The position numbers and the translations under genes are program-made. A stretch of 64,000 nt of DNA from Stappia stellulata DSM 5886 (GTDB lineage: Bacteria > Pseudomonadota > Alphaproteobacteria > Rhizobiales > Stappiaceae). How positions within the stretch are numbered: the first letter of the stretch is position 1; every line of letters starts with the position of its first letter. Below the pieces are notes generated by a model that was not told the origin of the DNA, ran no database searches, and saw only the letters and a list, made by a program, of their open reading frames with translations. Location: positions 848,587-912,586 of the forward strand of contig NZ_AUIM01000004.1 of NCBI RefSeq assembly GCF_000423705.1, in the 5' to 3' direction. This document shows positions 1-10,575 of this stretch, piece after piece.

Positions 1-1042
1 AGAAGCCCGCTCCACCGGCGATACCCAACGCCTGAAGGCGATCCGCCACGGCGTCGAAGGGCAGCCTGTGCACCAGGCGAGCGTTGAGCGGACGCAAGTC
101 CTCGGGATTGAACTTGGCGGCCGAGCGCGAAACATCGGCGAGCGACACCATCTCGGCCAGCGCCGCCATCGTGTCCGCCGGCTCGATTGAATGGCTGGTG
201 CCGCTCAGGACCGCAAGCGAGGCGACCGCCATCGGCTCGAAGCCCGCCTCGCGCAAGGAGCGCAGGGAGAGCGCGCCCTTGCGCTTCGACAGCCCCTCGC
301 CCGACACGGTGGTCAGCAGGTTGTGATGGGCGAAGACAGGCGGGGCCGCATCGAGCGCCTTGAAGATCGCAAGCTGCACCGCCGTGTTGGCCACATGGTC
401 CTCGCCCCGGATCACATGGGTGATGCCCGACGCGATGTCGTCGACGATCGAGGGGAGCGTATAGAGATAGCTGCCGTCAGCGCGGATCAGGACCGGGTCG
501 GAGAGCGAGGCAAGGTCGATGGTCTGCTCACCGCGACACAGGTCCGACCAGCTGACGTCGGCTCGACGCGTGACAAAGGGATCGCCGTCGTGATTGGGCA
601 GCAGGAACCGCCAATGCGGCTGGCGCCCCTCGGCTTCAAGGGCGGATCGCTCTGCATCCGTGAGTTTCAGCGCCGCACGATCATAGATCGGCGGACGTCC
701 GAGCGCGCGCGCGCGTCCACGGCGGCGCTCCAGTTCCTCCGCCGTCTCGTAACAGGGATAGAGAAGCCCTGCGGCACGCAGCTTTTCGGCCGCTGCGTCA
801 TATTGCGCAATTCGCTCCGACTGACGGAAGCTCTCGTGCGGGCGGATGCCGAGCCAGGCGAGATCCTCGCCGATCGCGTCGGCGAACTCGGCGGTCGAGC
901 GGTCGCGGTCGGTGTCGTCGTAGCGCAGTACGAACCGTCCGCCTTCACGCAGTGCGAAGAGCCAGTTCATCAGCGCCGGACGGGCATTGCCGATGTGGAG
1001 AAAACCTGTCGGCGAGGGAGCAAATCTAACTGTTACGGTCAT
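1..1042 (-). CDS. gltX: Glutamate--tRNA ligase, 3' end cut by the window edge
   Basis: Charges tRNA-Glu with glutamate in the cytoplasm (class I aminoacyl-tRNA synthetase). The protein begins [20 protein letters not shown]. The HIGH-type motif (HIGN) is at residues 16-19, and a KMSKS-type motif (LSKRKG) lies about 240 residues in. About 347 residues are visible; the family is usually near 450-480, so the C-terminal anticodon-binding part lies beyond position 1. The ATG at 1042-1040 is chosen because the family motif starts straight after it. Many alphaproteobacteria carry two GltX copies, one of which can act on tRNA-Gln; which copy this is cannot be decided here. The MFS gene ends only 9 bp upstream. 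Confidence 0.93.
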   Translation of the reverse strand, partial: MTVTVRFAPSPTGFLHIGNARPALMNWLFALREGGRFVLRYDDTDRDRSTAEFADAIGEDLAWLGIRPHESFRQSERIAQYDAAAEKLRAAGLLYPCYETAEELERRRGRARALGRPPIYDRAALKLTDAERSALEAEGRQPHWRFLLPNHDGDPFVTRRADVSWSDLCRGEQTIDLASLSDPVLIRADGSYLYTLPSIVDDIASGITHVIRGEDHVANTAVQLAIFKALDAAPPVFAHHNLLTTVSGEGLSKRKGALSLRSLREAGFEPMAVASLAVLSGTSHSIEPADTMAALAEMVSLADVSRSAAKFNPEDLRPLNARLVHRLPFDAVADRLQALGIAGGAGF

Positions 1043-1051
1043 GCGCCTGTC

Positions 1052-2308
1052 TTAGGGTGTGGGTGATCGCTCGGCAATACCGGGCGTGCCCGCCGCCTCG
1101 GATCGGCGACGAACGCGGATGGAGACGACCGCCATCGCGATTGCCGTGACAAAACAATAGGCCGCCATGGCCAGGATCTGCGTTTCATAGGCGACGCCGA
1201 GATCGATGAGCGTGCCGGTCAGCCCGGGACCGATGGCGGAAGCCAGCACCATCATCGCAACGGTCACGGAGCGAACCGCGCCCAGATGACGCGTGCCGTA
1301 TATCTCCGGCCAGAGCGACCCGAAGAGGGTGGAACTGAACCCGTAGCTGACACCCAGAAGCGCCATGAACCCAAAGGCCGCCCAGGGAGCCGTCACCGTG
1401 GCGAGCAACACGCAGGCCGCGCCGAGCGGCAGCAGGAACACCGGCAGGATCCGGACCGCCGTGACCTTGTCGATCAGCCAGCCGGCAAGCAACGCGCAGG
1501 TGATGGTCATCGACGACATGGCGACAAAGGCGGAGGCAAACAGCTCCATCGTCCAGCCGCGCAGCTCCACCAGATAGACCTGGTTGAAGAAAATCGTGGT
1601 GCCGATGAAGGGAGGCGCAAGCGTGCCGGCGGAAATGACCCAGAACGCGGGATCGCGAAGAACCTCGCGCCGGGTCCAGTGTCGCAGGATCTTCGGGCCG
1701 TCGTCGGGCGAGGCCTGCCCCCGGGGAATGCGTTCCACCTTCAAGAGCAATAGCAGCGCCGGCAGGGCAACCACGACAAGGGCGGCCGCGCCAAGCCACC
1801 AGGCGCCGCGCCAGCCGACCAACGCCGACACGGCAACGAAAGCGAGCGGCAAGGATGCCTCTCCGCACTGGATCCCAAGGGCTGCAATGGACACCGCCCG
1901 CCCCCGCTGCGCCGCATACCAGCGCCCCATCGCGGTCATCGCCACATGGGTCATCATGCCCTGCCCGAACAACCGCAGCCCGTAGAGCACCACGAAAAGC
2001 ATCGCGACCGACGAAACGCTCGCCATGCCGACGGTAAACAGTGCCAATCCGCAAACGATCGCGGCCGACACCAGCGCGAGCGGCTGCGTGTCGACGACCT
2101 TGCCGATGACCGTCAAAGAGGCGGCCGACAGCAGCGTCGCGGCCATGTAGAGACCGCCGAACGCACCATGTGACAGACCGAACTCGCTCCGCAGGTCGCC
2201 GGCAACCAGCGAAATGAAGAACGTCTGGCCGAAGCTGGAAAAAAACGTCAGCAGCAGGCCGGCAAGGAGCCAGCGCAGGTTCTCTCGAACGAAGGTGAAA
2301 TACGACAT
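1052..2308 (-). CDS. Major facilitator superfamily transporter
   Basis: An inner-membrane secondary carrier of 418 residues, the usual size for a 12-helix MFS protein. After a short basic N-terminus (MSYFTFVRENLRW), hydrophobic segments follow in two bundles separated by a polar loop with RIPRGQASPDDGPK. The cytoplasmic loop after TM2 reads GKVVD, a weak version of the MFS loop motif. The ATG at 2308 is preceded by a GGAAAG stretch; longer in-frame starts would run into nadE. It lies 65 bp downstream of nadE and may be read with it. The substrate cannot be inferred; the pattern resembles MFS proteins annotated as monocarboxylate or drug carriers. Confidence 0.8.
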   Translation of the reverse strand: MSYFTFVRENLRWLLAGLLLTFFSSFGQTFFISLVAGDLRSEFGLSHGAFGGLYMAATLLSAASLTVIGKVVDTQPLALVSAAIVCGLALFTVGMASVSSVAMLFVVLYGLRLFGQGMMTHVAMTAMGRWYAAQRGRAVSIAALGIQCGEASLPLAFVAVSALVGWRGAWWLGAAALVVVALPALLLLLKVERIPRGQASPDDGPKILRHWTRREVLRDPAFWVISAGTLAPPFIGTTIFFNQVYLVELRGWTMELFASAFVAMSSMTITCALLAGWLIDKVTAVRILPVFLLPLGAACVLLATVTAPWAAFGFMALLGVSYGFSSTLFGSLWPEIYGTRHLGAVRSVTVAMMVLASAIGPGLTGTLIDLGVAYETQILAMAAYCFVTAIAMAVVSIRVRRRSEAAGTPGIAERSPTP

Positions 2309-2373
2309 TGCACGGTCTTTCCGCACGAAAAGGCGCCGGGGCACCGCATGGCTTGCAAGACTCTGAAGTCCGC

Positions 2374-4062
2374 CTAGCTGCGGTCGCGGAACCGGTTGGT
2401 AATCGGATAGCGTCGGTCGCGGCCGAAATTCTTGCGGGTGATCTTCACCCCCGGCGCCGACTGACGCCGCTTGTACTCCGCGACATAGAGCAGATGTTCG
2501 ATCCGGTGGATCAACGCACGGTCGTGCCCGCGCGCCTCGATATCGCCGACGGACATTTCGTATTCCACCAGGCATTCCAGAATGTCGTCGAGAACATCGT
2601 AGTCGGGAAGCGAATCCTGATCGGTCTGATTTTCCCGCAATTCGGCCGATGGAACCTTGGTAAGGATATTGGCCGGGATGACCTCGCCCTCCGGCCCGAG
2701 AAGGCCGTCCGGCCGGTTGGCGTTGCGCCAGGCCGCGAGATGATAGACCTGGGTCTTGTAGAGATCCTTGATCGGATTGAACCCGCCGTTCATGTCGCCA
2801 TAGATCGTGGCATATCCAACCGACATCTCCGACTTGTTGCCGGTGGTGGCGACCATGTGGCCGAACTTGTTGGAAATCGCCATCAGGATCACGCCACGGG
2901 CGCGCGACTGGATGTTTTCCTCCGTCACGCCGCTCTCGGTCCCGTCAAAGAGCTCCGACAGGGCCGCCTGGAAACCTTCCACGGCCGGCGCGATGCCGAC
3001 GGTGTCGTAGCGCAGCTTCAGGGCATCGGCACAAGCCTTTGCATCCGCGAGGCTTTCTTCCGATGTGTAGCGATAGGGAAGCATCACGCAATGCACCCGT
3101 TCCGGCCCGAGCGCATCCACGGCCATTGCGGCGACGATGGCGCTGTCGATACCGCCGGACAAACCGAGCACGACACCGGAAAAGCCGTTCTTTTCCACAT
3201 AGTCCCGAAAACCCATGACGCAGGCACACCAGCGCGCGGCATCGGCATCGGGCAGCGCCGCAGCCGGACCGGCCGTGCAGATCCAGCTCCCGTCCCGCTC
3301 ACGCTGCCAGTCGCTGACCTCCAGCGTCTCGGCGAATTCGGGCATCTGAAATGCAAGACTGCGGTCGGCCTGAAGCGCGAAGGACGCTCCGTCGAACACC
3401 AGTTCGTCCTGTCCGCCGACCTGATTGCAATAAACCAGCGGCAGGCCCGTTTCCACGACGCGCGACACCATGACCTGCAACCGGACGTCCGGCTTTCCCG
3501 CGTAAAACGGCGATCCGTTCGGCACCAGCAACAGCTCGGCACCGGTTTCCGCCAGACACTCGCAGACCTCGTCCGACCACGCGTCCTCGCAGACCGGAAT
3601 GCCGAGGCGAATACCGCGAAACCCGACCGGCCCGGGCAACGGCCCCGGCTGAAAAACGCGCTTTTCGTCAAACTCGCCGTAGTTCGGCAGGTCCACCTTG
3701 AACCGGACCCCCTCGATTCGCCCGCCATCAACCAGGGCCACGGCGTTGTGCAGCTTGTCCCCCTCGCGCCAGGGCAGACCGACGATGATCCCGGGGCCGC
3801 CATCGGCTGTGTCGGCGACAAGCGCATCGAGCGCGGCGCGACACGCGGAGACGAAGGCAGGCTTGAGGACAAGATCCTCCGGCGGATAGCCCGACAGGAA
3901 CAATTCGGAAAACAGAACGAGGTCCGCGCCCGCGGCCGCCGCGCGGTCACGGCCCCGGCGCACAAGTTCCAGGTTGCCGGCGACGTCTCCCACCGTCGGA
4001 TTGAACTGTGCAATGGCGAGGCGGAGCCGGTCGGAAAGCGCGGGCGTGGAAGGTTCTGTCAT
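2374..4062 (-). CDS. nadE: Glutamine-dependent NAD+ synthetase
   Basis: Last step of NAD synthesis: amidates deamido-NAD+ using ammonia released from glutamine, with ATP. At 562 residues it has the two-domain form. The N-terminal nitrilase-type glutaminase (about 1-260) shows the Glu-Lys-Cys triad: E53 in FSELFLSGYPPE, K122 in FKVDLPNYGEF and C158 in GIPVCEDAW. The C-terminal synthetase domain carries the P-loop SGGIDS at 302-307 and the NKSE and GDMNGGFNPIKDLYKT blocks that bind NAD and ATP. The start follows a GGAG only 2 nt upstream, so translation initiation is weak or the start is slightly off. No truncation is seen. Confidence 0.96.
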   Translation of the reverse strand: MTEPSTPALSDRLRLAIAQFNPTVGDVAGNLELVRRGRDRAAAAGADLVLFSELFLSGYPPEDLVLKPAFVSACRAALDALVADTADGGPGIIVGLPWREGDKLHNAVALVDGGRIEGVRFKVDLPNYGEFDEKRVFQPGPLPGPVGFRGIRLGIPVCEDAWSDEVCECLAETGAELLLVPNGSPFYAGKPDVRLQVMVSRVVETGLPLVYCNQVGGQDELVFDGASFALQADRSLAFQMPEFAETLEVSDWQRERDGSWICTAGPAAALPDADAARWCACVMGFRDYVEKNGFSGVVLGLSGGIDSAIVAAMAVDALGPERVHCVMLPYRYTSEESLADAKACADALKLRYDTVGIAPAVEGFQAALSELFDGTESGVTEENIQSRARGVILMAISNKFGHMVATTGNKSEMSVGYATIYGDMNGGFNPIKDLYKTQVYHLAAWRNANRPDGLLGPEGEVIPANILTKVPSAELRENQTDQDSLPDYDVLDDILECLVEYEMSVGDIEARGHDRALIHRIEHLLYVAEYKRRQSAPGVKITRKNFGRDRRYPITNRFRDRS

Positions 4063-4164
4063 GGCTCCGGTTTAGCCCGGTCTCGAACCACGGTCCAGTG
4101 CCCAGGGCGGCCAACCTGACGGTCGAGCGGAACAGCGTGCGCGCACGCCTGACGATCGTCCGTC

Positions 4165-4671
4165 TTAAAGAAAAACCATTTCCTGCGCGGGCGGAACCGA
4201 GGGCATTGAAGGCCCCGGCGGCGGCCCGCCTCCCCGTGGCGCCGGGCCGAAGAAGGTACCGTGCCGGACGAAGGGCCGGTGTTCGGTCAACACCCGGTAG
4301 AGACGCTCGTAAAGCATTGCCGGCGACACGGGCTTGGCGATAAACTCGTGGATGCCCAGCTCGAGCGCGCGGAGGATCACCGGCTTGCGCGCATCCGCGC
4401 TGACCATGATCACGGGCGTCGTCGCGACGAGTTCGTCGGAATCGCCGCGCAGGATGGACAGGAATTCGCTTCCCGACAGCGGCGCCATCACCCAGTCGCA
4501 GATCACCACGTCGGGTTTTCGGTCGACCAGCACGGCCAGTCCATCGGATCCGTCGCCTGCCTCGAATATCCGGCGCGCCCCGAACCCGTTCAAGATCGCG
4601 CGAAAAAGCGCGCGCATATGGGTGTTGTCGTCAATTACAAGGATCGACACATCCGAAAGGTCAATTTGCAT
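4165..4671 (-). CDS. Single-domain CheY-like response regulator
   Basis: A 168-residue receiver domain with no output domain. Acidic pocket D14/D15, phosphoacceptor D59 (VICDWVM), a Thr/Ser at T85-P86 and the conserved lysine K113 (AKPVS) are all present, so it should be phosphorylated. After the receiver (about 1-125) comes a Pro/Gly-rich tail of about 40 residues (PRGGGPPPGPSMPSVPP). The start is supported by GGGAGGGG about 9 nt upstream. It stands alone, with no kinase nearby; a role as a phosphotransfer or protein-binding switch is inference. The upstream DNA (4705-4760) is notably AT-rich for this genome and is the likely promoter. Confidence 0.88.
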   Translation of the reverse strand: MQIDLSDVSILVIDDNTHMRALFRAILNGFGARRIFEAGDGSDGLAVLVDRKPDVVICDWVMAPLSGSEFLSILRGDSDELVATTPVIMVSADARKPVILRALELGIHEFIAKPVSPAMLYERLYRVLTEHRPFVRHGTFFGPAPRGGGPPPGPSMPSVPPAQEMVFL

Positions 4672-4842
4672 GCCGTCTCGGTCCCCTCCCGATTGGCGTT
4701 GGAAAACCTAATACAAAAAAGCCTCAATATTTCCTTTAAGAAAAAACGGTTTCGGCCGGCAGGGCCACCGGTTCACGCAAATGTGACCTTCTGCGGTGCT
4801 GATCCGCAACGGGATCGCGCGCCGGGGCTCCGGCGCAACGGG

Positions 4843-4869
4843 CGAACGGCCGGCGGGACCGGCCGTTCG
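4843..4869 (-). terminator. Strong hairpin after the DAHP synthase gene
   Basis: Perfect inverted repeat with 11-bp arms (CGAACGGCCGG / CCGGCCGTTCG) and a 5-nt loop, 32 bp past the stop codon on the minus strand. A second GC-rich stem (GCGCCGG/CCGGCGC) lies just beyond. No T-run follows, so it may protect the mRNA end rather than terminate intrinsically. Confidence 0.5.
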
Positions 4870-4900
4870 AGAACAGCGTCGAAAACGCGCCGTATCCGCG

Positions 4901-6283
4901 TCAGCTGGCCGCGGCCTGGCGCTCCGCCGAACGGGCATCGCGCTCCTTGCGAACGTTTTCCGCCACGAGAAACGCGAGCTCGATTGCCTGTTCCGCATTG
5001 AGGCGCGGATCGCAGTAGGTGTGATAGCGGTCGGCCAGGTCCTCGGCGGTCAAAGCGCGGGCGCCGCCGGTGCACTCGGTGACATTGTTGCCGGTCATCT
5101 CGACGTGGATCCCGCCGGCGTAGGTGCCTTCGGCGCGATGCACCGCAAAGAAGACCTCCACCTCGCGCAGGATGCGGTCGAAGGGCCGCGTCTTGTAGCC
5201 GTTCGCGGTGATCGTGTTGCCATGCATGGGATCGCAGGACCACACGACCTTGCGCCCCTCGCGCTCCACCGCCCGCACAAGCGCCGGCAGGTGCTCGAAC
5301 ACCTTGTCGGCGCCGAAGCGGCAGATCAACGTCAGCCTGCCCGCCTGGTTGTCGGGATTCAGCGTGTCGATCAGTTCCAGCAGACCGTCCGGCGTCAGGC
5401 TCGGACCGCACTTCAGGCCGATCGGATTCTTGATGCCACGGAAGAACTCCACATGGGCGTGATCGGGCTGGCGCGTGCGGTCGCCGATCCACAGCATGTG
5501 GCCGGAGGTCGCGTACCAGTCGCCCGAGGTGCTGTCGACACGCGTCAGCGCCTGCTCGTATCCGAGCAGGAGCGCCTCGTGGCTGGTGAAGAAATCCGTC
5601 GAGCGCAACTGCGGCGCGGTGTCGGGGTCGATGCCGCAGGCCCGCATGAAATCGAGGCTTTCCGAAATCCGGTCGGCCAGCACCTGATAGCGATGGCTTT
5701 GCGGGCTGTCCTTGACGAAGGAGAGCATCCAGCGATGGACATGGTCGAGATTGGCGAAACCGCCCTGGGCGAATGCCCGCAGCAGGTTCAGCGTCGCGGC
5801 GGACTGACGATAGGCCATGATCTGGCGCTGCGGATCCGGCTCGCGCGTTTCCGGCGTGAACTCGATGTCGTTGACGATGTCGCCCCGGTAGCTGGGCAGC
5901 TCGATGTCGCCCTTCTTTTCCATCGGAGAGGACCGCGGCTTGGCGAACTGGCCGGCAATGCGCCCGACCTTCACCACCGGCTGCGAGGAGGCGTAGGTCA
6001 GAACGACCGCCATCTGGAGGAAGACGCGGAAAAAATCGCGAATATGATCGGCATGGTGCTCGGCGAAGCTCTCGGCGCAATCGCCGCCCTGCAGAAGGAA
6101 CCCGCGCCCTTCCGAAACGTCGGCGAGCTGATCGGTCAGCTTTCGCGCCTCACCTGCAAATACGAGCGGGGGAAAGTCGGAAAGACGGCCTTCGACCGCC
6201 GCAAGCGCCTCGGCGTCACGATAATCGGGAACCTGTACGACCGGTTTCGACCGCCAGCTGTCAGGTGTCCAGTTCTGCGCCAT
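4901..6283 (-). CDS. aroG: 3-deoxy-7-phosphoheptulonate synthase, class II
   Basis: First step of the shikimate pathway: joins phosphoenolpyruvate and erythrose 4-phosphate to DAHP. The 460-residue length and the sequence ([52 protein letters not shown]) place it in the class II (plant/actinobacterial-type) family. The metal ligands expected for the family are visible: C69, the His of DPMHGNT, the Glu of HVEMTG and the Asp of CDPRLN. GGGAG 9 nt before the ATG supports the start. It is flanked by a hairpin downstream and a 270-bp leader upstream, and is probably monocistronic. The symbol follows common rhizobial usage; aroF or aroH labels are also used for this family. Confidence 0.95.
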   Translation of the reverse strand: MAQNWTPDSWRSKPVVQVPDYRDAEALAAVEGRLSDFPPLVFAGEARKLTDQLADVSEGRGFLLQGGDCAESFAEHHADHIRDFFRVFLQMAVVLTYASSQPVVKVGRIAGQFAKPRSSPMEKKGDIELPSYRGDIVNDIEFTPETREPDPQRQIMAYRQSAATLNLLRAFAQGGFANLDHVHRWMLSFVKDSPQSHRYQVLADRISESLDFMRACGIDPDTAPQLRSTDFFTSHEALLLGYEQALTRVDSTSGDWYATSGHMLWIGDRTRQPDHAHVEFFRGIKNPIGLKCGPSLTPDGLLELIDTLNPDNQAGRLTLICRFGADKVFEHLPALVRAVEREGRKVVWSCDPMHGNTITANGYKTRPFDRILREVEVFFAVHRAEGTYAGGIHVEMTGNNVTECTGGARALTAEDLADRYHTYCDPRLNAEQAIELAFLVAENVRKERDARSAERQAAAS

Positions 6284-6553
6284 AGTTCCAACTCCCGCAC
6301 AATTCCGCTATCGGCGTTCTGGTGAGGCGCCGATGCCCTGCTCCAACGATATTCGCAATGCGGCGCCACCAGTCGGCCGCATCAGACCGTCGGCGTCGGA
6401 AACGACACCGAAAGGCGGCCCGGCTTCGCCCCGGCAACGCCGCCAGCCCAGCCGGCTGGGGTTATACACGCCGCCACCCGGCGAGGCCACACCTAATGCC
6501 CACCGCATTCCGTTACGGAAGCCATCGGGACTGTGCGATCTGTTGCGGTGCTT
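6284..6553. other. Intergenic region between DAHP synthase and the AsmA-like gene
   Basis: 270 bp with no convincing coding potential; it should carry the DAHP synthase promoter. A small stem (CCAGCC/GGCTGG, around 6446-6462) is visible. I see no clear attenuator or terminator. Confidence 0.4.
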
Positions 6554-9500
6554 TCAACGGTACTCGAAGATCTTCCGGAAGATGCCGGGAGCCATCGCCG
6601 AGGCCGGATTCACCGTCAACACCGGATCGGAAATCGGACCTGTCAGTTTGAAGGTCACGCCGATCAGCCCCTCGTCCGAGCCCCCGCCCAGCGCAAAGCC
6701 GAGGATCGGGATCTTGGCAAAGAGATTGTTGAGGGCAAAAACCGGAACGAAGGTGCCGGTCAGGTCCAGCAGACGGCTTTCCAGATCGACCTCACCGCTT
6801 ACCGTTCCGCCGATGGTTGCGCCGGTCAGGGTGCCGTCGGTGATCGTCAGCCTGTCGCCCTGGCGCTGGAACACGAGATCGAGCGCGGTAAAGGATGCCT
6901 CGCCGCGCTGCGCCGACCCTGTGAGGCCGGCACGTCTCCGCCGGTCCGGGTCGGACATGTCCGGTGCACGCGCCAGCGCGCGGATCGCGGGATCCTCGGT
7001 TATGGAGAGCCGCTTGACCCTGAAACGGCCGTTCCAGGCGCCGTTCGACGGCATGGCGACCGACAGGGAGCCTTCTCCTCCGCGCATGCGTTCGTAAAGA
7101 TTGGCAAACCGCAGCAGCGCGCCCGTGTCCTGCATCGACCCGGTCAGGACGCGGTCCGCCCCCTCCCCGGACATCGTCAGCTTGAACGGGGACTTCCCAC
7201 CCGTCTGCCCGCTCAGCGACAGGGCCCGCATGTCTCCGCCGACACTGGACATGTTCAGCGAGAGATTGGCCACATTGACTCCGTTGAAGCCGGTCATCTG
7301 GTCGACCGTCGCCTGAATGCGAACCGCGCCGCCTTGTCCCTTTCTGGCTGCAGTCTTGCCATTCGCCAGATTGGCGAGCATTCCGCGCCCGTCGAAGCGC
7401 CGCGCACGCATCTCGGCCACGACTTGGTTTCCCCGCCTGGAAACCCGCAATGTGGCGTCATCGCTGGGGCGCAGCGCAAAGCGGGAGAACCGGGCGCTGG
7501 TGAAGCCCCCCTTCGCGTCGAGCGCTATCGTGCCCGCGATATCCACGCCTTCCGATGTCAGTTGGAAACCGCGCACCTCCCGGCCGCCCTCAACCTCTGC
7601 CAGCGTGAAGCTCGCCTTCGCGGAAACGCCCGGACTCTTGCTCCATCCGACCTGCGGCAGGCTGATTCGCGCGCGCGACAGGTCGATCTCGTAGCTCTGG
7701 CCGGAGGCGGTCTCGTTGGACGACAGGCGCATCTGACCGGAAACGAAATCGCGCAGATCAATGCCGCGATCGGCAAGCTGTTTCGCTGTGGCGTCGATCA
7801 CCACGCCCTGGCGGGCTGCAACCGATGCTTCCCCGTCGTCGCCGATCGGAACGACCAGATCGATGTTTGCCGGCAGACCGTCGAGCTCCCCGCGCCCGGT
7901 CAGCGCGATGCGCCCCGGATCGACCTCGAACGACAGATCCGCGCGGCGCATCCTGTGACCGCGGATCGGCTTGGCATTGGAAAACCCCTCAAGCGCGCCC
8001 TCAAGCGCCCAGTCGACGTCTTCCAGCGGCACATCCTTTTCCAGCGCAAATCGGGCGGACAGCGAGAGCGATCCGCGACCGTCGAGGTCTACGGGCGCGA
8101 TCTCGTTCTTTGACAGCACCTGGAAGGGCTCGCTGTCGAGGACGCCGCCAAGGGAGGCCGCGGGACCTGCAAGCGTCAAGGCGAGAACACCGGTCTTCAC
8201 ACCGCTCTTGCGCAGATCGGGGATCGAAAAATCGACGCTGCCGATGCTGAGCTGCTCGTCCGGCCGCACCACCATCATGCCCTGGCCGGAGGAAACGGTC
8301 AGGATCTCGTCCACCACCTGCAGACGCCCGGCGAGACCCTGGGCAACCGGCACCGTGCCAACGCTCTTCAGGCTCACATCGTCGAAGGCGATGTCGACGG
8401 ACATCTCATCCCCCGACCAGCCGGGATCGGGATCGAGGTGATCGAAAGCCGGCGGTTCCAGGGCGACCGTGACATTGCCGCCGAGAACCCGCCCGTCGAT
8501 CAGATGCTCGATCACCCAGGCGCGCGCGGGCGGCGCCACCGTGATCGGCCAGATCCGCTTCATTGTGGCAACAGGCATCGCACCGCTTGCCATGGCCAGT
8601 GCCAGATACGGACCGTCGGCGCCAAGCCGCAGCGACCCCGCACCATCAAGCTGGGCCGTTCCCGAACGCAGGGCGATAGTGTCGAAATGCAGCTCGCGCT
8701 GGGTGAGATCGGCGCGTCCCTCGACCATGAGAACGTTCATCGCGAAAGGCGGCCCCGGGACGTCGCTCGGTCCGATCCGGCCGTTTCGCGAAACGAGCTC
8801 GTAGGACCACAGCTCCTGCCATTCGCGCGGCGGCTCCACCGTCCCCTCGAAGGGCACGATCGTATTGCCGCGCACATAGGCGGACGGCGCCACGCGGAAA
8901 CCGGGTCGGTCCGCCTCCCAGACGAGCTGAAGGTCGAACCGGTCGAAACTGACGACGGTCCGTCCGGTGTTGATCCATCCCGGCGAGACAGACACGCCGG
9001 CCCGGCTCGAAATGAAAGCACCATCGGCGTCGAGGCTGGTGTCGAAGCGCACGCGCACCGGAACGCCCAGTCCGCGCCCCGCGCGCATCTGGGTTTCGAG
9101 CGGCATGAACTCGCCGAGGGTGACATCCTGGATGTCGAGACCGAGCAACCGCTCCCCGGTGCCGGGATCGATGCTCCTGCGCAGGTTCGCGCGCCAACGC
9201 CCCATGCGTCCGGCGACGTCCGCCTCCATCTGCAACGTGTCGCGGCCCTCCCGCCGCAGCACCGCGTCGATGCCGCTGGTCCTGTAGGTCTGCCCGGCAT
9301 GGGCAACAACCTCCCCTGACACGACCTCGATCCGCTGGATGCCGCGCGCGGAGAGCTGCGCAAGCGCGAGCCGAGCGAGCCTGTCTCCGGTCTCGGCAAG
9401 CGCCGACATGTCGGGAATGTCGCTCGGCGTCGTTCCTGTCGGCTGGATTTGCAGTTTTGGCTGCTCCAGCACCACCTCATCCAGAACCACCTCGCCGCGC

Positions 9501-9844
9501 AATGCCGCCGACACCTCGAGCGGCGCCGAAATTCGCGGCAGGATCAGCGTGACGGGGCTTTCTCCCGGCATCTCGATGGCCGCGTTTTCAAGCTCGATAC
9601 GAACCGGCAGCCCGCGCGACAGATCCACTGTGGCAATGCCGATCGTCAACTGGGCCTCATCGGTGGACACCTGCTCCTCGATGACACGCGCAAGTTGCGG
9701 CACCGACACCGGCCCTTGCGCGAGATAAACCGCCACTCCCGCAATCGAGACGAGCATGATCACAAGCAGGGCGGCCGCAGGCGCAACCCACCGGCCGCGA
9801 CGCCGGCGCAACGTCACGCGCAAGGGTTTATCGCGGCGGATCAA
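6554..9844 (-). CDS. AsmA/YhdP-like envelope protein (DUF3971 type)
   Basis: A 1096-residue inner-membrane-anchored protein. A basic N-terminus (RRRRGRW) is followed by one transmembrane segment at about 20-42; the rest should lie in the periplasm and consists of repetitive beta-rich sequence. The C-terminus (LTGTFVPVFALNN, IPILGFALGGGSDEGLIGVTFKLTGPISDPVLTVNP) is the hallmark of the AsmA-like C-terminal domain found in YhdP/TamB-type proteins. In E. coli such proteins help move phospholipid to the outer membrane; the same role here is inference. The start is uncertain: a TTG at 9844 is the longest reasonable choice, but AGAAGG lies directly against it, closer than a normal ribosome binding site. 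It is divergent from bcp. Confidence 0.82.
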   Translation of the reverse strand: MIRRDKPLRVTLRRRRGRWVAPAAALLVIMLVSIAGVAVYLAQGPVSVPQLARVIEEQVSTDEAQLTIGIATVDLSRGLPVRIELENAAIEMPGESPVTLILPRISAPLEVSAALRGEVVLDEVVLEQPKLQIQPTGTTPSDIPDMSALAETGDRLARLALAQLSARGIQRIEVVSGEVVAHAGQTYRTSGIDAVLRREGRDTLQMEADVAGRMGRWRANLRRSIDPGTGERLLGLDIQDVTLGEFMPLETQMRAGRGLGVPVRVRFDTSLDADGAFISSRAGVSVSPGWINTGRTVVSFDRFDLQLVWEADRPGFRVAPSAYVRGNTIVPFEGTVEPPREWQELWSYELVSRNGRIGPSDVPGPPFAMNVLMVEGRADLTQRELHFDTIALRSGTAQLDGAGSLRLGADGPYLALAMASGAMPVATMKRIWPITVAPPARAWVIEHLIDGRVLGGNVTVALEPPAFDHLDPDPGWSGDEMSVDIAFDDVSLKSVGTVPVAQGLAGRLQVVDEILTVSSGQGMMVVRPDEQLSIGSVDFSIPDLRKSGVKTGVLALTLAGPAASLGGVLDSEPFQVLSKNEIAPVDLDGRGSLSLSARFALEKDVPLEDVDWALEGALEGFSNAKPIRGHRMRRADLSFEVDPGRIALTGRGELDGLPANIDLVVPIGDDGEASVAARQGVVIDATAKQLADRGIDLRDFVSGQMRLSSNETASGQSYEIDLSRARISLPQVGWSKSPGVSAKASFTLAEVEGGREVRGFQLTSEGVDIAGTIALDAKGGFTSARFSRFALRPSDDATLRVSRRGNQVVAEMRARRFDGRGMLANLANGKTAARKGQGGAVRIQATVDQMTGFNGVNVANLSLNMSSVGGDMRALSLSGQTGGKSPFKLTMSGEGADRVLTGSMQDTGALLRFANLYERMRGGEGSLSVAMPSNGAWNGRFRVKRLSITEDPAIRALARAPDMSDPDRRRRAGLTGSAQRGEASFTALDLVFQRQGDRLTITDGTLTGATIGGTVSGEVDLESRLLDLTGTFVPVFALNNLFAKIPILGFALGGGSDEGLIGVTFKLTGPISDPVLTVNPASAMAPGIFRKIFEYR

Positions 9845-10022
9845 CCTTCTATACAGGGGTCTGGTCCTTGTTCGAGGCGGGCATTAATGGCGCGATTCGC
9901 GCAGAACATATTACTGCATGCGGCCGATCGAATGCGCTTTGCGGCCGCCTGCATCCGCTTTCATGGCGACCGCGTAACAGTTTGACAGTTGTTTCCTCCA
10001 CTCGTGACGAAAGGAAGGCAAT

Positions 10023-10493
<471 letters not shown>

Positions 10494-10575
10494 CCTGCGT
10501 CGCGGAAGCCTGCGCACGGCACCTCCGCGACGCCTCGTCCTGCCAACCGTCCCCTACCGAGCCACTGGAGCCCGC

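Noticed and set aside
2308-4119. 603-codon open frame on the plus strand opposite nadE
   Set aside because: It is exactly antisense to nadE, has no domain motifs and is Arg/Gly/His-rich in the way high-GC antisense frames are.
4135-4160. Palindromes GCGTGCGCGCACGC and GACGATCGTC just past the response regulator
   Set aside because: Short, with no loop and no T-run, and no partner gene on the other strand; GC-rich palindromes of this size are expected by chance here.
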